From: Streptomyces hygroscopicus
Lineage (GTDB): Bacteria > Actinomycetota > Actinomycetes > Streptomycetales > Streptomycetaceae
Direction of reading: 5' to 3'
DNA: 38,121 nt
Assembly: GCF_026168105.1 (NCBI RefSeq)
Contig: NZ_LBMW01000062.1
Coordinates: forward strand, 1 to 38,121
Shown piece after piece: positions 7,510 through 15,828 of this stretch. The stretch's first letter is position 1. Each line of letters starts with the position of its first letter. A model generated the notes under the pieces. That model was given only the letters and a program-made list of their open reading frames with translations, made no database searches and was not told the origin of the DNA. A program made the translations under genes and the position numbers.

Positions 7510-7515
7510 TAGGCT
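7510..7515 (+). promoter_or_regulatory. -10 hexamer TAGGCT, probable leaderless start
   Basis: TAGGCT fits TANNNT and ends 6 nt before the ATG at 7522. No ribosome-binding site is present. Confidence 0.55.
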
Positions 7516-7521
7516 CGATAC

Positions 7522-8358
7522 ATGACCGAGCCCCACCCTCTTCCGGCCCCCCACCCCCTTCCGGCTCCCCACACTGTTCCGGCTCCCCACACTGTTCCGC
7601 TCGACCTCGGCGGACGCACCGCTCTCGTCACCGGTGCCGCCGGCGGCATCGGCCGCGCGTGCGCGCTGCGGCTGGCCGCTGCCGGGGCAAAGGTGAGAGC
7701 GGTCGACCGGGACGAGGGGGGCCTCGATGCCCTCGTCGGCGTGGCTCATGGCCTCGCGGGCACCCTCGAAGCGCACCTCCTCGACCTCACCGACCTGGAC
7801 GCGGCCGAACTGGCCGCCGCCGGCACCGACATCCTGGTCAACAACGCCGGGCTCCAACTGGTCTGCCCGCTGGAGGAGTTCCCGCCCGAGGTGTTCCACA
7901 CCGTCCTGACGGTGATGCTCGAGGCGCCGTTCCGGCTCATCCGCGGGGCACTGCCCCATATGTACGGGCAGGGGTGGGGCCGCATCGTCAACGTGTCGTC
8001 GGTCCACGGTCTGCGCGCCTCCGCGTTCAAGTCGGCGTACGTCGCCGCCAAGCACGGCCTGGAGGGACTCTCGAAGACCGCTGCGCTTGAAGGCGCCCCC
8101 CACGGGGTCACATCGAACTGTGTGAACCCGGCGTACGTGCGGACGCCCCTCGTCGAGAAGCAGCTGGCGGACCAGGCGCGGACGCACGGAATCCCCGAGG
8201 AGCGAGTGCTGGCCGAAGTACTACTGCAGGACAGCGCCCTCAAACGGCTGATCGAACCGGAGGAGGTCGCCGAGGCGGTGGCCTATCTGTGCAGTCCGCA
8301 GGCGTCGTTCATCACGGGTGCGTCATTGGTCCTCGACGGCGGCTGGACGGCACACTGA
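7522..8358 (+). CDS. SDR oxidoreductase, probable 3-hydroxybutyrate dehydrogenase
   Basis: The 278-residue product would oxidise 3-hydroxybutyrate to acetoacetate with NAD. A 25-residue Pro/His repeat precedes a classical short-chain dehydrogenase: the cofactor motif TGAAGGIG near residues 36-43, NNAG, then the catalytic Ser in VNVSSVHGL and the Tyr-Lys pair in SAYVAAKHG. The C-terminal part (VNPAYVRTPLVEKQ, EEVAEAVAYLCSP, GASLVLDGGW) is characteristic of the 3-hydroxybutyrate dehydrogenase branch. The neighbours, a GAF/PucR-type regulator and an MHS-type carboxylate transporter, fit an organic-acid uptake and catabolism locus. Substrate assignment is from overall family resemblance; another hydroxyacid or alcohol is possible. 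Confidence 0.85.
   Translation: MTEPHPLPAPHPLPAPHTVPAPHTVPLDLGGRTALVTGAAGGIGRACALRLAAAGAKVRAVDRDEGGLDALVGVAHGLAGTLEAHLLDLTDLDAAELAAAGTDILVNNAGLQLVCPLEEFPPEVFHTVLTVMLEAPFRLIRGALPHMYGQGWGRIVNVSSVHGLRASAFKSAYVAAKHGLEGLSKTAALEGAPHGVTSNCVNPAYVRTPLVEKQLADQARTHGIPEERVLAEVLLQDSALKRLIEPEEVAEAVAYLCSPQASFITGASLVLDGGWTAH
7531..7602 (+). repeat. In-frame 18-bp tandem repeat at SDR N-terminus
   Basis: Four consecutive 18-bp units encode PHPLPA, PHPLPA, PHTVPA and PHTVPL directly after the start codon. The last two units are near identical at the DNA level, so copy number may vary between strains. The repeat lies before the Rossmann fold and should not affect catalysis. Confidence 0.85.
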
Positions 8359-8414
8359 GCGGGGACATGCCAGATGTTGTCCACAGGGCCGACGGCCCCG
8401 GGCCGGCCGTGGTC

Positions 8415-8420
8415 CATCCT
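8415..8420 (+). promoter_or_regulatory. Weak -10-like hexamer CATCCT before regulator
   Basis: CATCCT differs from TANNNT only at the first base and sits exactly 6 nt before the ATG at 8427. It is weaker evidence than the five TANNNT cases, but no ribosome-binding site precedes this start either. Confidence 0.3.
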
Positions 8421-8426
8421 GGGGGC

Positions 8427-10352
8427 ATGTCTCGCGATCACGTACAGTCCGCGGAGCGCCTCGGCACCGGTGCCGAGGCGCCGTTCCTGGAGCTCCTGGC
8501 CCGGGGCGCGTCGGCCGACGCGTACGAGCAACCGGTGCTGCTCGCCCGTGCCGAGGGCCTGTCGCCCGAGCGCGTCGAGGCGCTGGAGCAGGCCAAACGG
8601 CTCGCGCTGCGCGTGCGCGCCGAGATGGAGGGCAGGCGCCGCCGCGAGGCGGAGCTGTCCGCGTTGTTCGAGACGGCCCACGACCTCGCCGGACTGCGTG
8701 ATCTCGACGCCTTGCTGCGAGCGATCGTCCAGCGTGCCCGGTCGTTGCTGAGCACCGACGTCGCCTATCTGACGCTGAACGACGAGGCCGCGGGCGACAC
8801 CTACATGAGGGTCACCGAGGGCTCGGTGGCCGCACGCTTCCAGCAATTGCGCCTCGGCATGGGCGAGGGGCTCGGCGGACTCGTCGCCCAGACCGCCCGC
8901 CCCTATGTGACCCCCGACTACTTCAAGGACGCCCGCTTCCAGCACACGTGGACGATCGACTCGGGTGTCCGTGACGAGGGGCTCGTGGCGATCCTCGGAG
9001 TGCCTCTGATGATCGGTCCCCAGGTGATCGGGGTGCTGTTCGCCGCCGACCGGCGTGCCCGGGTCTTCGAGCGGGAGGAGATCGCGCTCCTCGGCTCCTT
9101 CGCGGCGCTGGCCGCGGCCGCGATCGACACCGCGAACCTGCTCACCGAGACGCGTTCGGCCCTGGACCGCCTCGCCCGTGCCAACGAGATCATCCGGGAC
9201 CGCAGCGCGGCCATCGAACGTGCGTCGGACGTCCACGACCGGCTCGCCGAACTCGTGCTGCGCGGCGGCGGGGTGCACGACGTGGCCGCAGCGGTCTCCG
9301 AGATCCTCGACGGCACGGTGGAGTTCACCGAGCCCGACGCCGCTCCCGCCGCGGCCCTGGAAGCATCACGGGCCGAGGGCCATGCCGTACGGCACGGGGA
9401 CGACTGGACCGCCGCCGTGGCGGCCGGCGGTGAACTGCTCGGCGCTCTGGTGCTGCGCGGCCATCCGGGGCTCGACCCCGTCGACCAGCGGACCCTGGAG
9501 CGTGCCGCGATGGTCACCTCGCTGCTCCTGCTCGCCAGACGCTCGGCAGCGGAAGCCGAACAACGCGTCCGCGGCGAGCTGCTGGACGATCTCCTCGACG
9601 CACACGACCGCGACCCGCGCGTGCTACGCGAGCGTGCTGCCCGGCTGCGTGCCGACCTCGACACCACCCATGTCCTGCTCGCAGCCCGTCTCGACAGCGC
9701 GATGGCGGACGCAGACCAGGAAGCAGCCGCACGCCGCCGTCTGTGGTCCGCGGCCTCCCATCTCGCGGCCACCCGGCACGGACTCGCCGCCGCCCGCGAC
9801 GGCGGTACGGTCCTGCTGCTGCCCCTCGGACCCGGTGATACCGCGACGGACCTCGCCCGTCGCACCGCCCGCCAGTTGGGCTCCTCCGTGCACGAGAGAG
9901 TGACCGTCGGAGCGTCCGCACCCGTCGAGGACGTCGTCGGCCGCCCGGATGTGGTGGCCGCGGCCTACGCGGAAGGGCAGCGTTGCCTCGACACCCTGCG
10001 ACTGCTGGGCCGCGCCGGTGACGGAGCCGCCGCCGACGATTTCGGTTTCATGGGGCTGCTGCTCGCCGGGGACCGGGACATCGCGGGCTATGTCGAGCGC
10101 ACGGTCGGCCAGGTCGTCGCCTACGACGAACGGCGTGGAACCGATCTCGTGCGCACCCTCGACGCGTACTTCGCCTGCGGGATGAGCCCGGCCCGCACCA
10201 AGGACGAACTCCACGTCCATGTGAACACGGTGGCGCAGCGCCTGGAGCGGGTGGGCCGGCTCCTCGGCGACGACTGGCAGAGCCCGGCCCGTGCCCTGGA
10301 AATACAACTGGCACTGCGGCTGCACCGGTTGTCGTCCATACCCGGACGCTGA
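8427..10352 (+). CDS. GAF domain, PucR-type helix-turn-helix regulator
   Basis: This is a 641-residue transcription factor. An N-terminal helical stretch (about 20-80) leads into a GAF sensor domain (about 80-235; LSALFETAHDLAGL to DTANLL, with the GLGG and DYFKD segments). A central CdaR/GGDEF-like region (about 430-560) follows, and a C-terminal PucR helix-turn-helix (about 580-632) contains DELHVHVNTVAQRLERVGRLL. Proteins of this type often activate catabolic genes for carboxylates or purines. Its place between a dehydrogenase gene and a carboxylate transporter gene suggests it controls both. The ATG at 8427 was chosen because the longer in-frame extension to 8289 would overlap the dehydrogenase gene and is not like the family. 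Confidence 0.88.
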   Translation: MSRDHVQSAERLGTGAEAPFLELLARGASADAYEQPVLLARAEGLSPERVEALEQAKRLALRVRAEMEGRRRREAELSALFETAHDLAGLRDLDALLRAIVQRARSLLSTDVAYLTLNDEAAGDTYMRVTEGSVAARFQQLRLGMGEGLGGLVAQTARPYVTPDYFKDARFQHTWTIDSGVRDEGLVAILGVPLMIGPQVIGVLFAADRRARVFEREEIALLGSFAALAAAAIDTANLLTETRSALDRLARANEIIRDRSAAIERASDVHDRLAELVLRGGGVHDVAAAVSEILDGTVEFTEPDAAPAAALEASRAEGHAVRHGDDWTAAVAAGGELLGALVLRGHPGLDPVDQRTLERAAMVTSLLLLARRSAAEAEQRVRGELLDDLLDAHDRDPRVLRERAARLRADLDTTHVLLAARLDSAMADADQEAAARRRLWSAASHLAATRHGLAAARDGGTVLLLPLGPGDTATDLARRTARQLGSSVHERVTVGASAPVEDVVGRPDVVAAAYAEGQRCLDTLRLLGRAGDGAAADDFGFMGLLLAGDRDIAGYVERTVGQVVAYDERRGTDLVRTLDAYFACGMSPARTKDELHVHVNTVAQRLERVGRLLGDDWQSPARALEIQLALRLHRLSSIPGR

Positions 10353-10413
10353 TCCGGACGCACCACACCCCCCCCGGCACCTGCGCACAGGCACGGGACC
10401 GGGGCACGGGCGC

Positions 10414-10444
10414 GGGGCAGGGGCAAGGGGGCAGGGGGGCAGGG
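10414..10444 (+). other. G-run cluster, G-quadruplex candidate
   Basis: Five runs of at least three guanines (4, 4, 5, 6 and 3 long) are separated by loops of 2-3 nt. This fits the G3+N1-7 quadruplex pattern on the + strand. It lies just past the regulator's stop codon and before the convergent terminator hairpin. Confidence 0.5.
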
Positions 10445-10480
10445 CGGACGCGAGGGCGCGAGGACGACGGCACACACATG

Positions 10481-10512
10481 CCGGCCCCGTGCGCGCAGAC
10501 GGACGGGGCCGG
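10481..10512. terminator. Bidirectional hairpin terminator
   Basis: A perfect 10-bp stem (CCGGCCCCGT with ACGGGGCCGG) and a 12-nt loop lie between the convergent regulator and transporter genes. Confidence 0.75.
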
Positions 10513-10531
10513 TTGCGGGACGGACGAGGAT

Positions 10532-11917
10532 TCAGGCGGTCCGAGCGTCAGCCGCCCGTGGCCCCGACGGCTCCTCCTCCGCCGGGACGTCTTCCTGGGC
10601 CAGATCGCGGTTCCTTGTCTCCTTCGCGAAGCCCATCGCGATCAGAGTGAGGACGGCCGCCGCTATGACGTACAGGGCGACGGGTGTGGAACTGCCGTAA
10701 TCGGACAGCAGTGCGGTCGCGATGAGCGGCGCGGGCGCACCGGCCGCCACGGAGGCGAACTGGGCGCCGATGGACGCACCCGAGTAGCGCATACGGGTCG
10801 CGAACATCTCGGAGAAGAAGGCCGCCTGCGGCGCGTACATCGCCCCGTGAAGGACCAGGCCGACGGTCACCGCCAGCACGAGTGCGCCGAAGTCGCCGGT
10901 GTCGATCAGCGAGAAGAACGGGAACATCCACAGACCGATCCCGGCCGCGCCGAGCAGATAGACGGGCCGACGGCCGATTCGGTCCGAGAGCGCGCCCCAG
11001 GCCGGGATGATCGTGAAGTGCACGGCGGACGCGATGAGGACGGCATTGAGCGCCGTCTGCTTGGAGACACCGGCCGATGTGGTGGCGTAGACGAGGACGA
11101 AGGCGGTGATCACGTAGTAGCTGATGTTCTCCGCCATGCGCGCGCCGACGGCGACCAGCACGTCCCGCCACTGATGGCGTAGGACGGACACCAGCGGCAG
11201 CTTCTCCGCTTCCCCGCTCCCGGCCGCCTTACGGACCTCGGCCTGCGCCAACGCCTGCTGGAAAACCGGCGATTCATCGACAGACAGACGAATCCACAAA
11301 CCGACGATCACCAGTAGCCCGGACAGGAGGAAGGGAATGCGCCAGCCCCACGCGCCGAACGCGTCGTCCGAGAGAACGGCGGTCAGCAGCGAGAGCACAC
11401 CCGTGGCGAGGAGTTGCCCGGCCGGTGCTCCGGTCTGCGGCCAGGAGGCCCAGAAGCCGCGCCGTCGCGCGTCCCCGTGCTCCGACACGAGCAGCACGGC
11501 GCCGCCCCACTCACCGCCGAGCGCGAAGCCCTGCACCAGACGCAGCGTCGTGAGCAGTACGGGCGCGGCGGTACCGACCGTCGCGTGCGTGGGCAGCAGC
11601 CCGATGGCGAAGGTCGCCCCGCCCATCAGCACCAGGCTGAGCACCAGCAGCTTCTTGCGCCCGAGCCGGTCCCCGTAGTGCCCGAAGACGAGGGCACCGA
11701 GCGGCCGGGCGGCGAACCCGACCGCGTAGGTCAGGAACGACAGGAGCGTCCCGACCAGCGGATCGGAGTCCGGGAAGAACAGCTTGTTGAAGACGAGAGC
11801 GGCGGCGGAACCGTAGAGGAAGAAGTCGTACCACTCGATGGTGGTGCCGATGAGGCTGGCGGCGACGATGCGGGGGAGGCTGGACGGGGCTGGTGGAGCA
11901 GTCGCGGGGGAGGACAT
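10532..11917 (-). CDS. MHS-family MFS transporter (proton:carboxylate symporter type)
   Basis: The 461-residue protein has about 12 membrane segments. MHS-family signatures are clear: the N-terminal IGTTIEWYDFFLYGSAA, then GALVFGHYGDRLGRKK between segments 2 and 3 (the MFS RxGRK loop), QGFALGGEWGGAVLLVSEH, and a second loop GALSDRIGRRPVY. This family takes up organic acids such as alpha-ketoglutarate, shikimate, citrate or proline with protons at the cytoplasmic membrane. Together with the adjacent hydroxybutyrate dehydrogenase and regulator it could import a hydroxyacid; the substrate is inferred from context only. The ATG at 11917 was selected because AGGAAG lies 8 nt upstream; an in-frame extension to 12100 lacks membrane or family features. 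Confidence 0.9.
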   Translation of the reverse strand: MSSPATAPPAPSSLPRIVAASLIGTTIEWYDFFLYGSAAALVFNKLFFPDSDPLVGTLLSFLTYAVGFAARPLGALVFGHYGDRLGRKKLLVLSLVLMGGATFAIGLLPTHATVGTAAPVLLTTLRLVQGFALGGEWGGAVLLVSEHGDARRRGFWASWPQTGAPAGQLLATGVLSLLTAVLSDDAFGAWGWRIPFLLSGLLVIVGLWIRLSVDESPVFQQALAQAEVRKAAGSGEAEKLPLVSVLRHQWRDVLVAVGARMAENISYYVITAFVLVYATTSAGVSKQTALNAVLIASAVHFTIIPAWGALSDRIGRRPVYLLGAAGIGLWMFPFFSLIDTGDFGALVLAVTVGLVLHGAMYAPQAAFFSEMFATRMRYSGASIGAQFASVAAGAPAPLIATALLSDYGSSTPVALYVIAAAVLTLIAMGFAKETRNRDLAQEDVPAEEEPSGPRAADARTA

Positions 11918-12433
11918 CGGCACCACTTCCTGGCGTTCGATGGGGACGGTTGCGTGTCGCCACACCGTAGGAACATGCAGGTCAGGGGCGTATGTGGTGG
12001 GACACCATAGTTCCGGGCGTGGGAGTGCGCGCGCCCACCATGGCGGCGGTGCCGGGGTCCCGGTGGTGTCCTTGGCAGCCTCGTTATTGCACGCGAACAA
12101 GGAAGCACCGCTCGTGGCTGGCGCCGGGGCCAGGGGCGGGGGCGTGCCTCACGAGCCCTGGGTGCCGGTTTCGCCTGGCCATGCCGGGCGGCCTCGGCGA
12201 TCATCGCCTCCATCAGCGCGGCGAAGGCGTCGGCGTAGCTCCGAGCGTCACCCACGCCGCGTTTTTATATGCCAACCACCGATGCTCGTGCGTAACAGCC
12301 AGGACCGTCACGCCTGCTGCCAGGCCGGCGAGCGCTTCAGCAGCCAGGCGCGGCGGGTGTGTGTCCGGGTTGCTCGAGCGACGTTGCAACCAGGTGGTGC
12401 GAACAGGGGCCTTGGCAGCGGCTTCGGATCGGC
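11918..12433. other. 516-bp stretch without a recognised gene
   Basis: Only short frames with no recognisable family are present. One minus-strand frame of 74 codons (12437-12213) starts with GTGA overlapping the stop of the metallo-hydrolase fragment and contains a helix-like LAAEALAGLAAGV stretch; I cannot support it as a gene. The transporter promoter should lie near 11930-12000. The area looks like decayed coding DNA. Confidence 0.4.
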
Positions 12434-12817
12434 TCACAGCCAGGCTGCTACGAGGTTCTGCACCGGGTCGCCGCCCTCACGCGCGAGGCAGAGGGCGCGG
12501 GAGCCGACCCACAGCACGGTTGGGCCCTGGGGTTCCGGGTAGCGCTGGAGCATCGCGTGGAGGAACTCGACCGGGGTGTGGTGCGTGGCCAAGGCGGCCT
12601 CGGCGTCATCGAGGTATCGGCGGGTCTCGGCGATGAGCCGCGCCCCATTGTCGTCGAGGTTCTTGTTCTGGTGACTAGCCACGATTCGGCGCGGTTCCAG
12701 CGCGGCTACGGTGTCGATGGCCTTGCGCCCTGGGCCGAGGTTGCCGTCGGCCGACTCGGCGAGGTACATGTGCACCCCGTTGTAGATCGCGTCGCCGGGC
12801 ACCACCAGATCGAGATC
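12434..12817 (-). pseudogene. MBL-fold metallo-hydrolase, C-terminal fragment
   Basis: About 127 codons match the C-terminal third of a metallo-beta-lactamase-fold hydrolase. DLVVPGDAIYNGVHMYLAE carries the Asp that bridges the metals, IVASHQNKNLDDNGARLIAET carries the last metal-binding His, and a helical end LDDAEAALATHHTPVEFLHAML follows. The N-terminal half with the HxHxDH metal site is absent. Upstream of about 12817 the frame turns into a Pro/Arg-rich sequence without family likeness, so the gene is broken at its 5' side. It cannot encode an active enzyme. An intact member of the family would be about 270-300 residues. Confidence 0.75.
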
Positions 12818-13199
12818 CGGCGCGCGAGGCAGTCCTTCAAGCGCGCAATGCGGCGAGCCCGAAGGAGCCAGAGCGTGCGCAGGCCCTGCGCCAGGATATG
12901 GGCCTGCGTCAGGCTGCAGGGCCTGCTGCGGCGCGGCGGATGTTCGCCATCGCTTGCGCGGCCGCGATGGCGCGCGAGGCGGACCTTCACGTACATCTCG
13001 CACAGCGCCCAACAGCACCAGCAACAGAGCAGCAAGCCCATCTCAGCGAAGCCCGCTGACACCACCCACGACTCTGAACGCTGCGAAGGACCTCAAGGTG
13101 CCATCAGCCGTGAGTACGCCACTGTGGCAGCGGCCTGGAGCGCGCTCGACGTCTCCTGCTCACGGACGTGCAATGGCGGCCTTGAGGGCCGACACTTGC
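12818..13199. other. 382-bp stretch without a recognised gene
   Basis: I see no recognisable coding sequence. Short frames on both strands (for example minus 13065-12706, with an Arg/Leu-rich stretch LRTLWLLRARRIARLKDCL) have no identifiable family. The join at about 12817, where the metallo-hydrolase likeness stops abruptly, suggests an old insertion or deletion endpoint. Confidence 0.4.
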
Positions 13200-15743
13200 T
13201 CACCCGGACGTGTACCCGGCCTTGGTTCGTGCGGCCATCCACAGGGCGATCTGCGTGCGTGACCGCATACCCAGCTTGTCGCGCACCTTGTCCAGGTGCG
13301 TGGCGACCGTGTGGGTCGAAAGGCCGAGCCGCTCCGCGATCTGCCGGTTGGTCAGTCCGCCGGCGACGAGCTCGGCCACCATGAATTCCCTCCCGGTGAG
13401 CGTCAACCGGTCGTCGACGGCGTCCGCGGCGTCCGTCGTGGTTCGGTGGCCGTCGCTCCTTGTTCGCAGCGCGTACGCTACAAGCCGGTCCCCGCGTAGC
13501 CGCCGGCCGCCGCTGACGGCCGCGTCCCGAGCGGCCGCCGGGAGCCCTGTCCTGGCACGATCAACCGTTCGTTCCACCTGGCGTCGCCACGGAGCTTCGG
13601 ACACGGTGTCGAGACGTCGGCGTGCCTGAGCGCTCGCCTCGTACAGCAGGAGGGCTCGCCGCATGTCGCCGCTCTCGGCGGCCACGAGGGCCAGGCCCTC
13701 CACCGGGTAGAGCGCGTGAAGACTTGTCTCGGGGACGATCCGCAGCACCTCGGCGAACAGCGCCTCGGCACTTTCCAGTTGACCCAGAGCCAGCCGCACA
13801 GCGCCAGCTGTGTGCAAAGCGGCCGCGACCCGGCTCCAAGGCGCGTGAGCCCTGAGCACGGGCAGGCAGCGGGACATGAGTAGGTCGGCCTCCGGTTCTC
13901 CGCCCGCTTGGAGCAGCGCCCAGGCCAGGTGATGGGTGCACCACGCGGTGTCGTTGGGCTTTGCCAGCGTGGCGACGACATCCAGGCACTCGCGGAGATC
14001 TGCGACGGCTGCGCCGAATTCCCCGCGGCACAGCCGCGCCGCGGCCCGCGCGTCCAGGGCGTTGGCAAGTCCGGCGGGGTGATTGCGTGTGCGCTCCATG
14101 GCCACCGCCCGCTCGCCGAGGCGCAGTGCCTGGGCCAGGTCGGCCCGCTGGCAGGCTACGCGCGCGGCAAGTGCTGGTACGGCCCCGCCGAGCGCCCAGC
14201 CGCCGGTTTCCCGCAGCAGTCCCGTCAGCAGCGCGCGGGCGGCCGACGGCTGTTCCTGCTCGTAGTGCACGCGCGCCAGTTCCAGCCTCAGCCGTGGGAG
14301 CGAGGCACCGTCGCGGACGGTGGTACCGGCCAAAGCCGCCGCGAGGTTGTCCCGTTCAACGGCCAGCGGGCTGCCGGCCTGATCGGGAAACACCTCGTCG
14401 CCGGACCGGTCTGCCAGCCCGTTCAGCCACTCGAGGACCCGGTGCCTGGTGGTGTGCAGCTCGCCGGATGCGAGCAGGCACTCCAGGGCGTAGGCGCGGA
14501 TGGCGCTCAGCTGTCTGAATCGTGCGGTCTCCGCGTCTGAAGGACGTGTGATCAGGGACTTGGCCTCGAGGGCACACAGGATGCCGAGTACCTGCGACGG
14601 TGCGATACCGTCACCGGCGCAGACCGCCTGCGCCGCAGCCGTGTCGAACCCACCGACGAGCACCGCAAGGCGCCGGAAGACGGCCTGTTCGGCCGGATCG
14701 AGCAGTCGGTGGCTCCAGTCGATCGCGGAGGCCAGCTCGCTGTGACGCCCGGGTCCTGTCCTGTGTCCGCCTGTCAAGAGGGACAGCGGGGACATCTGGT
14801 CGCCCAGGCCCGCCAGAATGTCACTCAGCGGAAGAGTTCCGGCCCGGCGGGCCGCCAGCTCCACGGCGAGCGTAAGGCCGTCCAGTCTGCGGCAGATCTC
14901 GGCAACCGTCCAGCCGTTTCCGCGATCGAGCGTGAATCCTGGTGAGCAACTCGAGGCACGTTCGACGAACAGCCGGATGGCGTCCGCCCGCAGAAGGACG
15001 ACCGGGTCGTCTCCGGCGTCGGCGGACGGCAGTGACAGCTCAGCGACCCGGAGCACGATCTCCCCGGGTACCCGCAGGGGCTCTCGACTGGTGGCCAGGA
15101 TTCGCAGCCGAGGGCAGTGACTCAGCAAGGCCGCGATCAGTCGGGCACACGGCTCGGCCAGATGCTCGCAGTTGTCCAGGATCAACAGCCGGCGGGCGTT
15201 GCCGAGCGCGTGGACCAGGACGTCGACACCGGATCGTCCTGCCCGTTCACCCACGGCCAGCGCGGCGGCGACGGACTGTGCGAGCGCAGCGCCGTCATGC
15301 AGCGCCTCGAGTTCGACCAGGTCGACCCGCCCGTGGCCGCCGGACAGGCCCTTGGCGAACTCCAGCGCCAGCCGCGTCTTGCCGACGCCCCCGGCACCGG
15401 TCAAGGTCAGGAGCCGTGACGTCCTCAGCAGGGTGCGCAGCTGCGACAGCTCCGCCCGTCGGCCCACGAAGGAGTCGAGGGCCCGTGGCAGGGTGCGGCC
15501 CTGGGTGGTCGGTGAGGCGTCGCTCTGTGTGGGCGGTGACGCGGCCGTCTGAGCCCGGCGGGAATCCCGGCGCGCCGAGCGCTGCCTGAACGCCCGCTGT
15601 CTGCATGCGTCGGAGCAGTAGCGAGCCGGTCGACCGCGCCGCGGTCGACCGGTCAGCGGCGCACCGCACAACTCACATGTCATGCACGGGTCATCCCCGA
15701 TTCCCGGCCGCCCATTCCCCGGATGAATCCTCGTGTCCGTCAT
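13200..15743 (-). CDS. Large ATPase-LuxR regulator with N-terminal zinc-ribbon-like motif
   Basis: The product is about 847 residues. A four-cysteine motif opens it: C23xxC26 in MTCELCGAPL and C43xxxC47 in YCSDACRQRA, with Arg-rich flanks. An NTPase follows: Walker A GAGGVGKT at 117-123 inside LLTLTGAGGVGKTRLALEFA, then LLILDNCEHL (Walker B) and ATSREPL (sensor), as in AfsR/NB-ARC-type regulators. A helical repeat region of about 350 residues leads to a C-terminal LuxR helix-turn-helix, LTGREFMVAELVAGGLTNRQ and STHTVATHLDKVRDKL. Such proteins bind ATP and switch on target operons. The ATG at 15743 has GGAGG directly against it, too close for good initiation; the ATG at 15683 (MTCELC) is an alternative. 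It lies downstream of the dioxygenase gene on the same strand. Whether it controls the polyketide genes is unknown. Confidence 0.85.
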   Translation of the reverse strand: MTDTRIHPGNGRPGIGDDPCMTCELCGAPLTGRPRRGRPARYCSDACRQRAFRQRSARRDSRRAQTAASPPTQSDASPTTQGRTLPRALDSFVGRRAELSQLRTLLRTSRLLTLTGAGGVGKTRLALEFAKGLSGGHGRVDLVELEALHDGAALAQSVAAALAVGERAGRSGVDVLVHALGNARRLLILDNCEHLAEPCARLIAALLSHCPRLRILATSREPLRVPGEIVLRVAELSLPSADAGDDPVVLLRADAIRLFVERASSCSPGFTLDRGNGWTVAEICRRLDGLTLAVELAARRAGTLPLSDILAGLGDQMSPLSLLTGGHRTGPGRHSELASAIDWSHRLLDPAEQAVFRRLAVLVGGFDTAAAQAVCAGDGIAPSQVLGILCALEAKSLITRPSDAETARFRQLSAIRAYALECLLASGELHTTRHRVLEWLNGLADRSGDEVFPDQAGSPLAVERDNLAAALAGTTVRDGASLPRLRLELARVHYEQEQPSAARALLTGLLRETGGWALGGAVPALAARVACQRADLAQALRLGERAVAMERTRNHPAGLANALDARAAARLCRGEFGAAVADLRECLDVVATLAKPNDTAWCTHHLAWALLQAGGEPEADLLMSRCLPVLRAHAPWSRVAAALHTAGAVRLALGQLESAEALFAEVLRIVPETSLHALYPVEGLALVAAESGDMRRALLLYEASAQARRRLDTVSEAPWRRQVERTVDRARTGLPAAARDAAVSGGRRLRGDRLVAYALRTRSDGHRTTTDAADAVDDRLTLTGREFMVAELVAGGLTNRQIAERLGLSTHTVATHLDKVRDKLGMRSRTQIALWMAARTKAGYTSG

Positions 15744-15778
15744 CCTCCGTTCGCGCGCGTGCGGCCGACCGCGCAGCG

Positions 15779-15815
15779 GCGGTAGCCGGCATCGTTGCAG
15801 CGGACCGGCTACCGC
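15779..15815 (-). terminator. Hairpin terminator after dioxygenase gene
   Basis: A perfect 11-bp stem (GCGGTAGCCGG with CCGGCTACCGC) and a 15-nt loop lie 14 nt after the dioxygenase stop codon and 36 bp before the start of the LuxR-type gene. The two genes are therefore probably separate transcription units. Confidence 0.7.
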
Positions 15816-15828
15816 ACGGACGGGAGCG

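Noticed and set aside
12213..12437. Small minus-strand gene overlapping the metallo-hydrolase stop with GTGA
   Set aside because: The overlap looks like translational coupling, but the 74-residue product has no recognisable family and the upstream gene is itself a fragment.
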